Assembly (NCBI RefSeq): GCF_025376885.1
Contig: NZ_JAHUBR010000001.1
Location: 868,001 to 932,000, forward strand
Length of the DNA stretch: 64,000 nt
Source: Pseudoruegeria sp. SHC-113
Lineage (GTDB): Bacteria; Pseudomonadota; Alphaproteobacteria; Rhodobacterales; Rhodobacteraceae
Direction of reading: 5' to 3'
Below, in pieces: positions 24,265 through 33,427 of this stretch (its first letter is position 1; each line of letters starts with the position of its first letter). The translations under genes and the position numbers were made by a program. The notes under the pieces were generated by a model. The model was given only the letters and a program-made list of their open reading frames with translations, was not told the DNA's origin and did no database searches.

Positions 24265-24705
24265 ATGAAAGCGCTTGCCGCTTCCGCCCTTGTTGCATTG
24301 ACCGCATTGGCTGCCTGCAATACCAGCAGCGGCCCGCCGGCCTTCATCGCTCAGAATTCGCTGCAGGTGATCGCGAACCCGTCACGCCCCGTTGATTTCG
24401 AAGTGCTGCAGCAATCGCCCAATGGCCCGTCGGATTACTGGTGCGCCGCAGGCGATTACGCCATGCGCAAGCTGGGTGTGCCCAGCACGGCCCGCATCTA
24501 CCTGCGCAAACCGATCGGCCCGGCCGAATTCCGCTCTGGCCGCAACGCCATCGGCTATACCGTCGATCCCAGCCCGGAGCTGAGCCAGCGCGCCAGCGTG
24601 CTGCCGTCGCGGCTGACGATGTCCATCAACCGCGTGGGCGAGAACTGGGGTGCCGAACACGCGCGCTTCACCTGCCAGACGCGCGCGGCCATGCTGCGGG
24701 ACTGA
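24265..24705 (+). CDS. Putative lipoprotein, paralogue of the one at 22707
   Basis: 146-aa predicted lipoprotein with lipobox LAAC (Cys18). The domain shares SDYWCAAGDYA, RIYLRKP, FRSGRN and INRVGENW with the product of 22707-23204, plus a final cysteine (FTCQT). An AAAGGAG site precedes ATG 24265. It is divergent from the GH16 gene and shares a control region with it. Confidence 0.78.
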   Translation: MKALAASALVALTALAACNTSSGPPAFIAQNSLQVIANPSRPVDFEVLQQSPNGPSDYWCAAGDYAMRKLGVPSTARIYLRKPIGPAEFRSGRNAIGYTVDPSPELSQRASVLPSRLTMSINRVGENWGAEHARFTCQTRAAMLRD

Positions 24706-24709
24706 TGGG

Positions 24710-25129
24710 GTGACCCAGACAAACTTCGAGCTCCGGACCAATGGCCCGGGGCTCTATGAAGTCACGCGCGAGGTGCGGGGCTTTCTAAGCTCGGGGCCAT
24801 CCACAGGGCTGCTCACGCTCTTCGTGCGCCACACTTCCTGTTCGCTCCTGATCCAGGAAAACGCCGATCCCGAGGTGCAGGGCGATCTGCAGGCCTTTTT
24901 TCACCGGCTGGTGCCCCCGACGAGCGATCCTTCCATGGCCTACCTGCGCCACACCTATGAGGGCCCGGACGACATGCCCGCGCATATCAAGGCGGCGATG
25001 ATGCCGGTGAGCCTCTCGATCCCGATTTCGGGCGGCCAAATGGTGCTTGGCACATGGCAGGGGATCTACCTGTTCGAGCACCGCACCGCCCAGCACACCC
25101 GCCAGATCTTTGGCCATATCTCCCCTTAA
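24710..25129 (+). CDS. YjbQ family protein (UPF0047, secondary thiamine-phosphate synthase type)
   Basis: 139-aa member of the YjbQ/UPF0047 family. Family motifs are RHTSCSLLIQENADPEV, the HTYEGPDDMPAHIKAAM segment with metal-site residues, and LGTWQGIYLFEHR. Homologues have weak thiamine-phosphate synthase activity, but the physiological role is unsettled. GTG 24710 is chosen just after the lipoprotein stop; an upstream extension would overlap that gene. Confidence 0.9.
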   Translation: MTQTNFELRTNGPGLYEVTREVRGFLSSGPSTGLLTLFVRHTSCSLLIQENADPEVQGDLQAFFHRLVPPTSDPSMAYLRHTYEGPDDMPAHIKAAMMPVSLSIPISGGQMVLGTWQGIYLFEHRTAQHTRQIFGHISP

Positions 25130-25229
25130 GCGCCCCTCATCTGGGGGTGGCAAATGCCCCCTACCCAAACTGTTGGGGAGCGCCTATAGTGCCTGTGGAT
25201 AACTCTAAAAGCACTTCAAGGGAGAGGCC

Positions 25230-25697
25230 ATGCGCTGCCCGTTTTGCGGTAATATCGATACTCAGGTGAAAGATTCCCGCCCGGCAGAGGATCATGTTGC
25301 GATCCGGCGGCGGCGGTTTTGCCCGGCCTGTGGCGGGCGGTTCACAACCTATGAACGGGTGCAGCTGCGCGATCTGGTGGTGATCAAATCCAATGGCCGC
25401 CGCGAGGATTTCGACCGCGACAAGCTGGAGCGTTCGATCCGTATCGCGCTGCAGAAACGCCCGGTTGAGCCGGAGCGGATGGATCAGATGATCTCCGGCA
25501 TCGTACGGCGGCTCGAAAGCATGGGCGATACCGACATTTCCTCCAAGACGATCGGCGAGATCGTGATGGAATCCCTCGCCCGGATCGACACCGTCGCCTA
25601 TGTGCGCTTTGCCAGCGTTTACAAGAACTTCCAGGCTGCGGATGATTTCGAGGATTTCGTGCACGAGCTGCGTCCGCCTTCACAGCCGGAAGAATAG
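25230..25697 (+). CDS. nrdR: Transcriptional repressor NrdR
   Basis: 155-aa ATP/dATP-sensing repressor of ribonucleotide reductase genes. The N-terminal zinc ribbon is MRCPFCG then [10 protein letters not shown] (Cys pairs at 3/6 and near 31/34), followed by the ATP-cone domain from about residue 50 with [19 protein letters not shown]. It is followed 4 bp later by ribD, the common nrdR-ribD linkage. Confidence 0.97.
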   Translation: MRCPFCGNIDTQVKDSRPAEDHVAIRRRRFCPACGGRFTTYERVQLRDLVVIKSNGRREDFDRDKLERSIRIALQKRPVEPERMDQMISGIVRRLESMGDTDISSKTIGEIVMESLARIDTVAYVRFASVYKNFQAADDFEDFVHELRPPSQPEE

Positions 25698-25701
25698 CCT
25701 G

Positions 25702-26802
25702 ATGGACATCCGGTACATGCGGCTCGCGCTCACCTTGGCGGCGCGGGGGCTGGGGCGCTGTTGGCCGAACCCGGCTGTGGGCTGCGTGCTGGTGCGCGAC
25801 GGGCGCATCGTCGGGCGCGGGTTCACCCAGCCGGGCGGCCGGCCCCATGCCGAGCGAGTGGCGCTGGCACAGGCGGGCGATCTGGCCCGCGGCGCGACCG
25901 CTTACGTTACGCTTGAGCCCTGTTCCCATCACGGCAAGACGCCACCCTGCGCTGAGGGGCTGATCGAGGCGGGGGTGGCCCGTGTGATTAGTGCGCTGGA
26001 AGACAGTGACCCCCGCGTCGCGGGCCGGGGCCATGCCATGCTGCGTGCGGCCGGGATCGAGGTTGTCACCGGCGTGTTGGCGGAAGAGGCCCGCGCGGCG
26101 AACCTCGGGTTCCTTCTGCGGGTGGAGCAGAACCGGCCCCTCGTCACGCTCAAGCTTGCCAGCTCTTTCGATGGCCGTATCGCCACGGCAACGGGCGAAA
26201 GCCAGTGGATCACCGGGCCCGAGGCGCGCCGCTTGGTACATGCCGAGCGTGCCATCCATGACGCGGTTCTTGTGGGCGGCGGCACGGCGCGGGCGGATGA
26301 TCCCGGGCTCACGGTGCGCGGGCTGGGCGTGGCGCATCAGCCGGTGCGCATCGTGGCCTCGCGCAGGCTCGATCTGCCGCAGGACGGGCAACTCGCGCGG
26401 ACCGCGCGGGAGGTGCCGGTGTGGCTCTTGCACGGGCGCGATGCGGCAGTGGCGGATGTGCAGGCGTGGCAGTCGCTGGGCGCGGAAACGATTGAGGTCG
26501 AGGTTGCGCCCAACCGCGAGCTTTCGGTTCCGGCGCTTCTGCAGGCGTTGGCCGAGCGTGGGCTGACGCGGGTGTTCTGTGAGGGCGGCGGGGCCTTTGC
26601 GGCCTCGCTGCTGAACGCGGGTCTGGTGGATAGGCTGGTGGGCTTCACAGCGGGCGTTGCGCTGGGTGCGGAGGGGCGGCCCTCGCTGGGGGCCATGGGC
26701 GTGGAGCGCCTGGCCGAAGCGCCGCGTTTTGCCTTGCAGGAAAGCCGTGCTGTGGGGGGCGATGTGATGCATGTCTGGCATCGGGTCGACAAAGCCGACT
26801 GA
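25702..26802 (+). CDS. ribD: Bifunctional diaminohydroxyphosphoribosylaminopyrimidine deaminase / 5-amino-6-(5-phosphoribosylamino)uracil reductase
   Basis: 366-aa enzyme of the second and third steps of riboflavin synthesis. The N-terminal deaminase domain has the zinc site HAERVAL and PCSHHGKTPPC (residues about 50-85). The C-terminal reductase domain has KLASSFDGRIAT and CEGGGAFAASLL. ATG 25702 (MDIRYMRLAL) is chosen close to the nrdR stop. The following gene is convergent, so ribD is separated from the rest of the rib genes by the capsule block. Confidence 0.96.
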   Translation: MDIRYMRLALTLAARGLGRCWPNPAVGCVLVRDGRIVGRGFTQPGGRPHAERVALAQAGDLARGATAYVTLEPCSHHGKTPPCAEGLIEAGVARVISALEDSDPRVAGRGHAMLRAAGIEVVTGVLAEEARAANLGFLLRVEQNRPLVTLKLASSFDGRIATATGESQWITGPEARRLVHAERAIHDAVLVGGGTARADDPGLTVRGLGVAHQPVRIVASRRLDLPQDGQLARTAREVPVWLLHGRDAAVADVQAWQSLGAETIEVEVAPNRELSVPALLQALAERGLTRVFCEGGGAFAASLLNAGLVDRLVGFTAGVALGAEGRPSLGAMGVERLAEAPRFALQESRAVGGDVMHVWHRVDKAD

Positions 26803-26804
26803 CT

Positions 26805-26851
26805 CTGCCCGGTGGCGTGCCGGGCAGCCCGCGACCGCCCTCATCGGGCGG
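26805..26851. repeat. Double-hairpin intergenic element, copy A (ribD/kpsC convergent gap)
   Basis: A perfect 8-bp-arm hairpin (CTGCCCGG/CCGGGCAG, 26805-26827) is followed by a second one (CCGCCC/GGGCGG, 26835-26851). A sister copy lies at 42041-42086, also between convergent genes. The position suggests bidirectional termination. Confidence 0.6.
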
Positions 26852-26877
26852 GGCAGCCCATTTCACCCAAGCATTGC

Positions 26878-28944
26878 TTACCGCCAGAGATACGCACGGC
26901 TGGCAAAGAGGCCCTGCAATTTCGAAAGGCTCCGATTGAAAGGGCCGGGGCGCGGCAGATCGCCTGCGGCGAGCCGGGCCACGATCACTTCAGGCGGGCA
27001 GGGCAGGCCAGTTATGGGATCACAGTAGCGCGGGTAGTCAATCAGCGCGGCGTGGATCAGCCCCGAAAGCGCGGGCCGCGCCTTACGCCGTGCAGGCACC
27101 TCGCCCAGATCCTGCGTCAGCCCCCAGCCCGCGTAAAATGGCGTGCCAAGGCAGGTGACGGGTACCCCACGCAGCAGCGCTTCGAACCCGAGCAGCGAGG
27201 TCATCGTCCAGACCTCCTTAACCTCCTTTAGAAGCGCCACCGGATCAGCCTCCCGCAGCACGGCATCGGCGAGGCGGGCCAGATCGGCCTCCGCCACCGC
27301 GCCCTGCCGCAGCCCGGCCTCCACGTCCGGGTGGGGTTTGTAGAGGATCACGGCTTCCGGGTTGGCGGCGCGGGTGGCTTCCAGCAGGGCGAGGTTGCTG
27401 GCCACAGTTTGCGTGCCGGTGCGGATCGAGGCGTCATCCTCTACCTGTCCGGGCACAAGGATGCGGTGGCCTTCGGGCAGCGGGGGCAGGGGGGGGGCAG
27501 TAAGGTTGTACTTACTGAGCCCGGCCTTCAGGATGCGCGCCTGCAGCGCCTCGGCGCGGGCCACACCTTCCGGGAGGAGCTGTTCTGAGGCCGCGATCAG
27601 GCGTTCAAGGCGGCTTTCACGGCGGGGATCGTAGTAGATGCCGAGATCGTCCAGCACCAGCGAGAGCGGCGGGATCAGCTCCGCGCCGAGCCCCTTGGAC
27701 CGCAGGAAGCCATCCTCCACACGGGCAAGCGGAACCTGCGCGGCATGGGCGGCGCTTTCCAACTCGGGCGTGACCTTCCCGGCCCAGCCCATGAGCGGGC
27801 GGTCCAAGGCCTGCGCCTGTGCAAGCGCCTTGTCGGGGGCGCCCTGAAAACGCAGCGAGGCCTGTGTGCCGAAGAAAAGCTGAAAGGGCTTGCGCTTCCA
27901 GAGGCGGATCCCTGTGCCGACCCAACCTCGGCGATCCTCGCGCCACGCGCGGGCCAGCGCGGGCAGGGTGGTGAGCACCTCTTCGAGGTCGCAGAGCCTG
28001 TCGCCAAAGGGATCGTACCACTTGGGGTACAGCAGCATCACCCCGGCATAGAGCTGCGCGCGGGTGAGCGAACGGCTGCGGCGGGCCACGGGCATGCGAT
28101 CATCCGTCAGCCCCCAGCCCGCGTAGAAGGGCTGGCCGAACACCACGGGCCTATGCCCGGCATAGATCGCCTCAAACCCCATGAGCGAGGAGACGGTATA
28201 GACGGCCACCGCGCCCTCCATCAGCGCCCAGGGCGAGACGGGATCCGAGAGCAGATGCACGCGGGCAGAGGCGTCTCGCGCATCGAAATGGCCTTGCCGG
28301 TGGCCTTGCGCCGTTTCGGGGTGCGTCTTGACGTAGACGGGCAGGCCGGGATGTTCGAGCTGCGCGGTGACGAGCATGTCGCGGAAGGTGGCCACATCGG
28401 CCCCGCAGGCGGTGAGCGAGGCATCGCCGCGGGTCTGGTCCAGCACCAGCACATAGGGGGCCTCGGGCACCGGCGTGGCCGGGTCGAAAGCGTTGTATTT
28501 GGAGAGATGCGCGGCGGCCTGCTGCGCGGCGCAGGCGCGGGCGCGGTCCAGCAGGGCGGTGTCGTCCAGCGGGTGAGTAGCGAGCAGGGTTTCCAGATCG
28601 CTGGGGGTGCGGCCGTCGAAATGCACGCCGGTTTGATCCAGCACGAGACCCAGCGGCGGCTCGCCATCGCGCCCCGGTTTGACGGAGCGCAGGAAGGCGT
28701 CTTCCACCCGCAGGATCGGGTTGCCCGTGCGCGCCGCCACGCCTTCGCCGCGCGGCGCGGTCGGGCTCTGGCCCCAGACGCCCACAAGGTCGGCCTCGCC
28801 GGGTTTTCCCAGCGCCACCTTATTGCCGGACAGCTCAAGAATGCGCCGCACCCGTCGCTGAGTCAGAAAGCCGCCGTTGTAAACGAAAAGCCGCCGGGCG
28901 GTGTCCCCCCCGGCGGCTTTGGGATCGTCATAGCCTTGCGGCAC
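26878..28944 (-). CDS. kpsC: Capsular polysaccharide export/synthesis protein, KpsC-like beta-Kdo transferase
   Basis: About 688-aa protein with two tandem capsule-synthesis modules. The repeats are recognisable from RVEDAFLRSV with LVLDQTGVHFD and, in the second half, RVEDGFLRSKGLG with LVLDDLGIYYDPR. SKYN and PFYAGWGLT(D/Q)D also occur twice. KpsC builds the poly-Kdo linker on the lipid anchor of group 2-type capsules. The GTG at 28944 is preferred because the longest frame starts with TTG inside the upstream gene; the start is uncertain. It lies 4 bp downstream of the exporter gene. Confidence 0.88.
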   Translation of the reverse strand: MPQGYDDPKAAGGDTARRLFVYNGGFLTQRRVRRILELSGNKVALGKPGEADLVGVWGQSPTAPRGEGVAARTGNPILRVEDAFLRSVKPGRDGEPPLGLVLDQTGVHFDGRTPSDLETLLATHPLDDTALLDRARACAAQQAAAHLSKYNAFDPATPVPEAPYVLVLDQTRGDASLTACGADVATFRDMLVTAQLEHPGLPVYVKTHPETAQGHRQGHFDARDASARVHLLSDPVSPWALMEGAVAVYTVSSLMGFEAIYAGHRPVVFGQPFYAGWGLTDDRMPVARRSRSLTRAQLYAGVMLLYPKWYDPFGDRLCDLEEVLTTLPALARAWREDRRGWVGTGIRLWKRKPFQLFFGTQASLRFQGAPDKALAQAQALDRPLMGWAGKVTPELESAAHAAQVPLARVEDGFLRSKGLGAELIPPLSLVLDDLGIYYDPRRESRLERLIAASEQLLPEGVARAEALQARILKAGLSKYNLTAPPLPPLPEGHRILVPGQVEDDASIRTGTQTVASNLALLEATRAANPEAVILYKPHPDVEAGLRQGAVAEADLARLADAVLREADPVALLKEVKEVWTMTSLLGFEALLRGVPVTCLGTPFYAGWGLTQDLGEVPARRKARPALSGLIHAALIDYPRYCDPITGLPCPPEVIVARLAAGDLPRPGPFNRSLSKLQGLFASRAYLWR

Positions 28945-28948
28945 GGGC

Positions 28949-30079
28949 CTAGTTGGCCAGCTGAGAGAGCGAGGCGGTGGTGTTGACCGGCCCGACAACG
29001 GCGTTGAAGGTTTTCTGCCAGCGTACGTAGGGCGCTTCGGTCACGTAGACGGTGTCATCCTCGCGGATCACGAAATCCCGCGCCATGAACATGCCGTTGG
29101 GCTCTGTCAGGTTCAGCACGTAGACCATGCGCTGCGCGCCCTGCAGATCACTGCGGCCGAGCACGGTGTTGGCGATCTCCGCCGGCTCGTTGCGCATGAC
29201 GAACACGCCCGTCGGGTCGGCAAGGTTAGAGTTCAGGCCGCCCACGAGCGCCAGCGCCTCGATGGCCGAGATCGTCTGGGTCTCAAAGGGCACGCGGCTC
29301 TGGGCCCCTGTTGCGCCAAGCACGGTGAAATCGCGGGTGTCTTCCTCCACCACGATGCGATCGCCGTTGCGCAGGGCGATGTCCATATGGGGGTTCTTGT
29401 AGAGATCAGTGAGCCAGATGCGTTCGGTCTTGCCGCCACGGATCACGTTCACCTGCGTGATCTCAAGCTCGGTGGTGATGCCACCGGCCTGTGCGAGCAT
29501 GCCTGAGAGCGTGCGCGAGGGGCGCTCGATCGGGTAGACACCTTGGCCAGCCACGCCGCCTACGACGGAAACGGTCGAGCCATCGCCCGCGGCACGCGTG
29601 ATCAGCACCTGCGGGTCGGGGGTTTGGGTATCCAGCTTCTCGGTGATGATCTGGCGCAGGGCTTCGGGCGTGTTGCCTGCGGCCCGCACACGGCCCGCGT
29701 AGGGCACGAAGATATGGCCGGAGCCATCCACCTGCACTTCGGCCAGCTGGGTGAAGTTCACGCCTTCCTGCCCCAGAAGCGGCACATCGCTGTTTTCCCA
29801 GATCGTCATCGCCAGCGTATCGCCGGGGCTGATCGTGTCAGACCCAAGAACGCCTGCGTTCTGGAAGGATTGCGAGAAGCCAAGGGCCGGGACAAGCGAG
29901 GTCGCGCGCGTAACGCGGTCATTGACGGTGATGATGAACGCATCGCCCTGCCGCTGGACGCTGCCTTCGTAGATTTCTTCCTTGTTCGGGCCGGAACGTG
30001 GGAGCGTACACCCCACAAGGCTTGCACAAAGCAAGCAGAATGCCGCTGCGCGAGCGACGCTGGACGCCACACTTTTCAC
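28949..30079 (-). CDS. Polysaccharide biosynthesis/export lipoprotein (Wza/KpsD type)
   Basis: 376-aa outer-membrane polysaccharide exporter of the Poly_export/SLBB family. It has a signal peptide with lipobox LVGC (near Cys24), the Poly_export domain with ISPGDTLAMTIWEN and GHIFVPYAGRVRAAG, and one or two SLBB repeats (VVGGVAGQGVYPI; FTVLGATGAQSRVPF). It likely forms the translocation channel for the capsule made with KpsC and KpsS. The inner-membrane ABC transporter and co-polymerase genes are not in this window. Confidence 0.9.
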   Translation of the reverse strand: MKSVASSVARAAAFCLLCASLVGCTLPRSGPNKEEIYEGSVQRQGDAFIITVNDRVTRATSLVPALGFSQSFQNAGVLGSDTISPGDTLAMTIWENSDVPLLGQEGVNFTQLAEVQVDGSGHIFVPYAGRVRAAGNTPEALRQIITEKLDTQTPDPQVLITRAAGDGSTVSVVGGVAGQGVYPIERPSRTLSGMLAQAGGITTELEITQVNVIRGGKTERIWLTDLYKNPHMDIALRNGDRIVVEEDTRDFTVLGATGAQSRVPFETQTISAIEALALVGGLNSNLADPTGVFVMRNEPAEIANTVLGRSDLQGAQRMVYVLNLTEPNGMFMARDFVIREDDTVYVTEAPYVRWQKTFNAVVGPVNTTASLSQLAN

Positions 30080-30170
30080 GGTTGGGCTCCTCGATTATGA
30101 ACACTGCCTCAAGTTTTTTTCGTAAACTACGAGAATCCCGTTCTAAAATCCAGTCGCATGAATGTGGCCT

Positions 30171-31463
30171 TCAGGTGACAACCCGCAACTGTTGCCGAGG
30201 AGCCGCTTTGCCGGATTTTAGCGCATCATAGGGATCCTGCGGTGCGAGCATCAGATCCACGATCTGGCGCAACAGCTGCCTGCGCCCCCGGCTGGAGTAG
30301 AACCCGCCGGAAACCTGCGACGTTTCCAGAAGGTAGTCGCGATAATCGCGGTAGGCGCGGGTATCGGGCCGCGCCGGCGTGGCGAAAAAATCCGCTAGCG
30401 GCTGTGTCGAGACGAACTCGGGCTTGGAGTAGACGGCATCGCCAAAGACTTTCAGCGGCAACCCGCGCCAGAGCACTTGCTGGGCGGCGGTGGAATTGAC
30501 CGTCACCGCGCTGCGGGCGTGATCCAGCAGCTGGGCCAGCTTGCCGCCGCGCACGTAATGCACGCGGCCCGCCACGCCATGGGCGCGGGCCAGATCCTTC
30601 ACCTGTTTGCGAATCGGCACTTGCCCGTTTTCCAGCGGATGCGCCTTGAACACGAGGTGATGATGGCCCGGCGCGCCGTCGGCAAAGCCCTCGATCACCA
30701 GCGCGAGGAACTCACTCATGGAGGAAAACGGGCTGTGCATCTGGAAGCTGGAGTCATGCTCAAGCTGTAGCAATGCGAGGTGATAGGGAAAGCCGCCCGT
30801 CTTGATCTTCGTGGTGGCGATCACGCGATCCGCCCAGAGCGCGGGCATCAGCAGGAGCCTGCGGAAGTAGAGCTGAAATTCGCGGGTGACGGGCAGGGCG
30901 CGGTGCGGGCGGAAATTGCGGTACTCGCCGTTTCGCAGCATCACGAAGTAATGGTAGAGCGCGCCGTAGAACACGTGCTGGCGCATGTCACCCCAATGGG
31001 CAGGGGCCTCGGGCACATCCACATCCGATTGCGCGAGCGCTTCCTGCATGGACGGGATGCTCATCTCCATCAGGCGCGAATGGCCGTTGCTGCCGCCGCG
31101 CTCATAGGTCACCCAGTAGGGGCGCAGGTAGCCTTCCTCGAAGACATGCACGGTGATGCCAAGGCTTTCGGCGATTTCCACCGCCTGCGCATGGATCGGG
31201 CGCGTGTCGCCGTAAAGAGCGATGTCCGTGATCTGCTTCTCGGCCAAGATTTGGCGGAAGCGTGCGGGCCATTGCTCCTGACTGTCGCGGAAAGGGATGT
31301 AGCTTGCGCCATGGAACCAGAAGGCGCGATCGCCCTGGTTGAAGCCCACCCGCCAGACCTCGGCCCCCGCCAGCCGCAGCATCTTGCCGAGCTGGTGGAA
31401 AAAGGGCCCATGCGGCCCCTGCAGGAATAGAAACCTGCGATCGGTGACGAGGTTGCGTCCCAT
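30171..31463 (-). CDS. kpsS: Capsular polysaccharide synthesis protein, KpsS-like
   Basis: 430-aa capsule beta-Kdo transferase-type protein. Family segments are FLFLQGPHGPFFHQLGKMLR at the N terminus, VHVFEEGYLRPYWVTYERGG, LVFKAHPLENG and VNSTAAQQVLWRGLPLKVFG. KpsS starts the poly-Kdo linker that KpsC extends. It is the first gene of the minus-strand capsule block, about 90 bp from the exporter gene and divergent from ribE. Confidence 0.9.
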   Translation of the reverse strand: MGRNLVTDRRFLFLQGPHGPFFHQLGKMLRLAGAEVWRVGFNQGDRAFWFHGASYIPFRDSQEQWPARFRQILAEKQITDIALYGDTRPIHAQAVEIAESLGITVHVFEEGYLRPYWVTYERGGSNGHSRLMEMSIPSMQEALAQSDVDVPEAPAHWGDMRQHVFYGALYHYFVMLRNGEYRNFRPHRALPVTREFQLYFRRLLLMPALWADRVIATTKIKTGGFPYHLALLQLEHDSSFQMHSPFSSMSEFLALVIEGFADGAPGHHHLVFKAHPLENGQVPIRKQVKDLARAHGVAGRVHYVRGGKLAQLLDHARSAVTVNSTAAQQVLWRGLPLKVFGDAVYSKPEFVSTQPLADFFATPARPDTRAYRDYRDYLLETSQVSGGFYSSRGRRQLLRQIVDLMLAPQDPYDALKSGKAAPRQQLRVVT

Positions 31464-31712
31464 AGTCCCTCACATGATGCGCGGCTGCACCCGCATTGCA
31501 TCTACACGAAAACATTTACCCAACGGGGAACTCACCCGCCAGAATGAACGCTCAAACTGTCATAAATATGGCGAAACAAGTATATCAATCCTGCATCAAT
31601 TTTACCGAACCGCTATAAATGCCGTCACGTTGGCCCCGCCCCGCCCCCTTGCGTCACCTGTGGGGAGCCGCTACGTCAGGCGCAGGATTTCGCCCTCAGG
31701 AAGGAGCGCCCC
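31464..31712. other. Divergent kpsS / ribE control region
   Basis: 249-bp intergenic region whose middle (about 31500-31620) is clearly AT-richer than its surroundings and probably holds promoters for both directions. No FMN riboswitch (RFN element) could be recognised in front of ribE. Confidence 0.45.
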
Positions 31713-32327
31713 ATGTTCACGGGTATCATCACCGATGTCGGCCGCATTCTGGAGCTGGAGCAGCGCGGCGATCTGCGCGCGCGCATCGGCACCGCTTATG
31801 ATGTGTCGGGCGTGGATCTCGGTGCCTCCATCGCCTGCAACGGTGTCTGCCTGACGGTGATCGCCAAGGGCACGGAGCCGCAGAACTGGTTCGACGTGGA
31901 GATCAGCGCTGAGAGCGTTGAGAAAACCAACATCGGCACGCAGGGCTCCGAGTGGCTGGTCGGAGGCCGCCTCAATCTGGAACGCGCGCTGAAAGTGGGC
32001 GACGAGTTGGGCGGACACATCGTCTCGGGCCATGTGGATGGCGTGGCCGAGATCACCGAGACCCGCGACGAGGGTGACAGCACCCGCTTCACCTTCCGCG
32101 CGCCGGAAGCGCTGGCGAAATTCATTGCGCCGAAAGGCTCGGTAGCGCTCAACGGCACCTCGCTCACCGTGAACGAGGTCGAGGGCTGCACCTTCGGCGT
32201 CAACATCATCCCGCACACCAAACAGGTCACCATTTGGGGCGCGGCCAAGGCCGGCGACGTGGTGAACCTCGAGATCGACACAATGGCCCGCTACGTGGCG
32301 CGGCTTCGCGAATGGGGCACCCAATGA
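31713..32327 (+). CDS. ribE: Riboflavin synthase, alpha subunit
   Basis: 204-aa enzyme that dismutates two lumazines to riboflavin. It begins with the diagnostic MFTGIITDVG. Two lumazine-binding repeats carry GASIACNGVCLTV and GSVALNGTSLTVNEV, and SGHVDGVAEI is between them. A GGAAGGAG site precedes the ATG. Its stop overlaps the next gene by 4 bp. Four coupled genes follow in one operon. Confidence 0.96.
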   Translation: MFTGIITDVGRILELEQRGDLRARIGTAYDVSGVDLGASIACNGVCLTVIAKGTEPQNWFDVEISAESVEKTNIGTQGSEWLVGGRLNLERALKVGDELGGHIVSGHVDGVAEITETRDEGDSTRFTFRAPEALAKFIAPKGSVALNGTSLTVNEVEGCTFGVNIIPHTKQVTIWGAAKAGDVVNLEIDTMARYVARLREWGTQ

Positions 32328-33427
32328 GCGCCGAATTTCATGATGCGATTTCCTCCATCGAGGAGATCATCGAAGACGCCCGCAACGGGCGCATGTTTGT
32401 CCTTGTCGACGCCGAGGACCGCGAGAACGAAGGCGATCTCGTGATCCCCGCGCAGATGGCAACGCCGGAAGCGATCAACTTCATGGCCACCCATGGCCGT
32501 GGTCTGATCTGCCTCACCCTCACCGAGGATCGCATCGACGCGCTGGGCCTGCCCCTGATGGCAAACTACAACTCCTCGCGCCACGAAACCGCCTTCACCA
32601 TCTCCATCGAAGCCCGCGAAGGCGTGACCACCGGCATCTCCGCCCATGACCGCGCCCGCACCGTGGCCGTGGCCATCGACGCCGGCAAGACCGGGGCCGA
32701 CATCGCCACGCCGGGCCATGTCTTCCCGCTGCGCGCGCGCGACGGCGGCGTGCTGGTGCGCGCTGGCCATACCGAAGCCGCGGTGGACATCAGCCGGCTC
32801 GCCGGGCTCAACCCCTCTGGCGTGATCTGCGAGATCATGAACGAAGACGGCACCATGGCGCGCCTGCCCGATCTGGTGAGCTTCGCGCAGCTGCACGGGC
32901 TCAAGATCGGCACCATCGAGGATCTGATCGCCTACCGCCGCCGCCACGACAACCTCGTGGAAATCTCCTCCGATCACCCGATCACCTCGGAATACGGCGG
33001 CGAGTGGCAGATGAAGATCTTCACCGACAAAACCATGGGTGCCGAACACATCGCCCTGATCAAGGGCGACATCACCGCCCCCGGCCCGGTGCTCACCCGC
33101 ATGCACACGCTCGATCCGCTGCTCGATGTTGTCGGCACGGGCGCGGCCGGGCGGGCTGCTGAGTTCGGCGATGCGATGCGCGAAGTGGCCCGCGAGGGCC
33201 GCGGCGTTGTTGTGCTGCTGCGTGATCTGCACATGAAGCTTGAGAAGGACGATGTCGTCACCTCGACCACGCTCAAGCAATACGGGCTTGGTGCCCAGAT
33301 CCTGAGCAACCTCGGCCTCTCCGAGATCGTGCTGCTCACCAATTCCCCGAAACCCAAGGTCGTCGGGCTGGAGGCTTATGGGCTTTCGATCACCGACACC
33401 CGCAAGATCCCGATGGAGCGCGGCTGA
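32324..33427 (+). CDS. ribB: 3,4-dihydroxy-2-butanone-4-phosphate synthase with degenerate GTP cyclohydrolase II-like domain (RibBX type)
   Basis: 367-aa protein. The N-terminal DHBP synthase domain is intact: DAEDRENEGDLV, THGRGLICLTL, HTEAAVDISRLAG. It makes the four-carbon unit for lumazine from ribulose 5-phosphate. The C-terminal half (about residue 212 on) aligns with GTP cyclohydrolase II (LLTNSPKP near the end) but has no cysteine at all, so the family's C-x10-C-x-C zinc ligands are missing. GCHII activity is therefore unlikely; such fusions are called RibBX in rhizobia. It overlaps ribE by 4 bp and ribH by 1 bp. Confidence 0.92.
   Translation: MSAEFHDAISSIEEIIEDARNGRMFVLVDAEDRENEGDLVIPAQMATPEAINFMATHGRGLICLTLTEDRIDALGLPLMANYNSSRHETAFTISIEAREGVTTGISAHDRARTVAVAIDAGKTGADIATPGHVFPLRARDGGVLVRAGHTEAAVDISRLAGLNPSGVICEIMNEDGTMARLPDLVSFAQLHGLKIGTIEDLIAYRRRHDNLVEISSDHPITSEYGGEWQMKIFTDKTMGAEHIALIKGDITAPGPVLTRMHTLDPLLDVVGTGAAGRAAEFGDAMREVAREGRGVVVLLRDLHMKLEKDDVVTSTTLKQYGLGAQILSNLGLSEIVLLTNSPKPKVVGLEAYGLSITDTRKIPMERG

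Noticed and set aside
31464-31712. FMN riboswitch in front of ribE
   Set aside because: The conserved RFN blocks could not be found here or upstream of ribD; the AGCCCGCGA string near 26826 belongs to a hairpin element after ribD.
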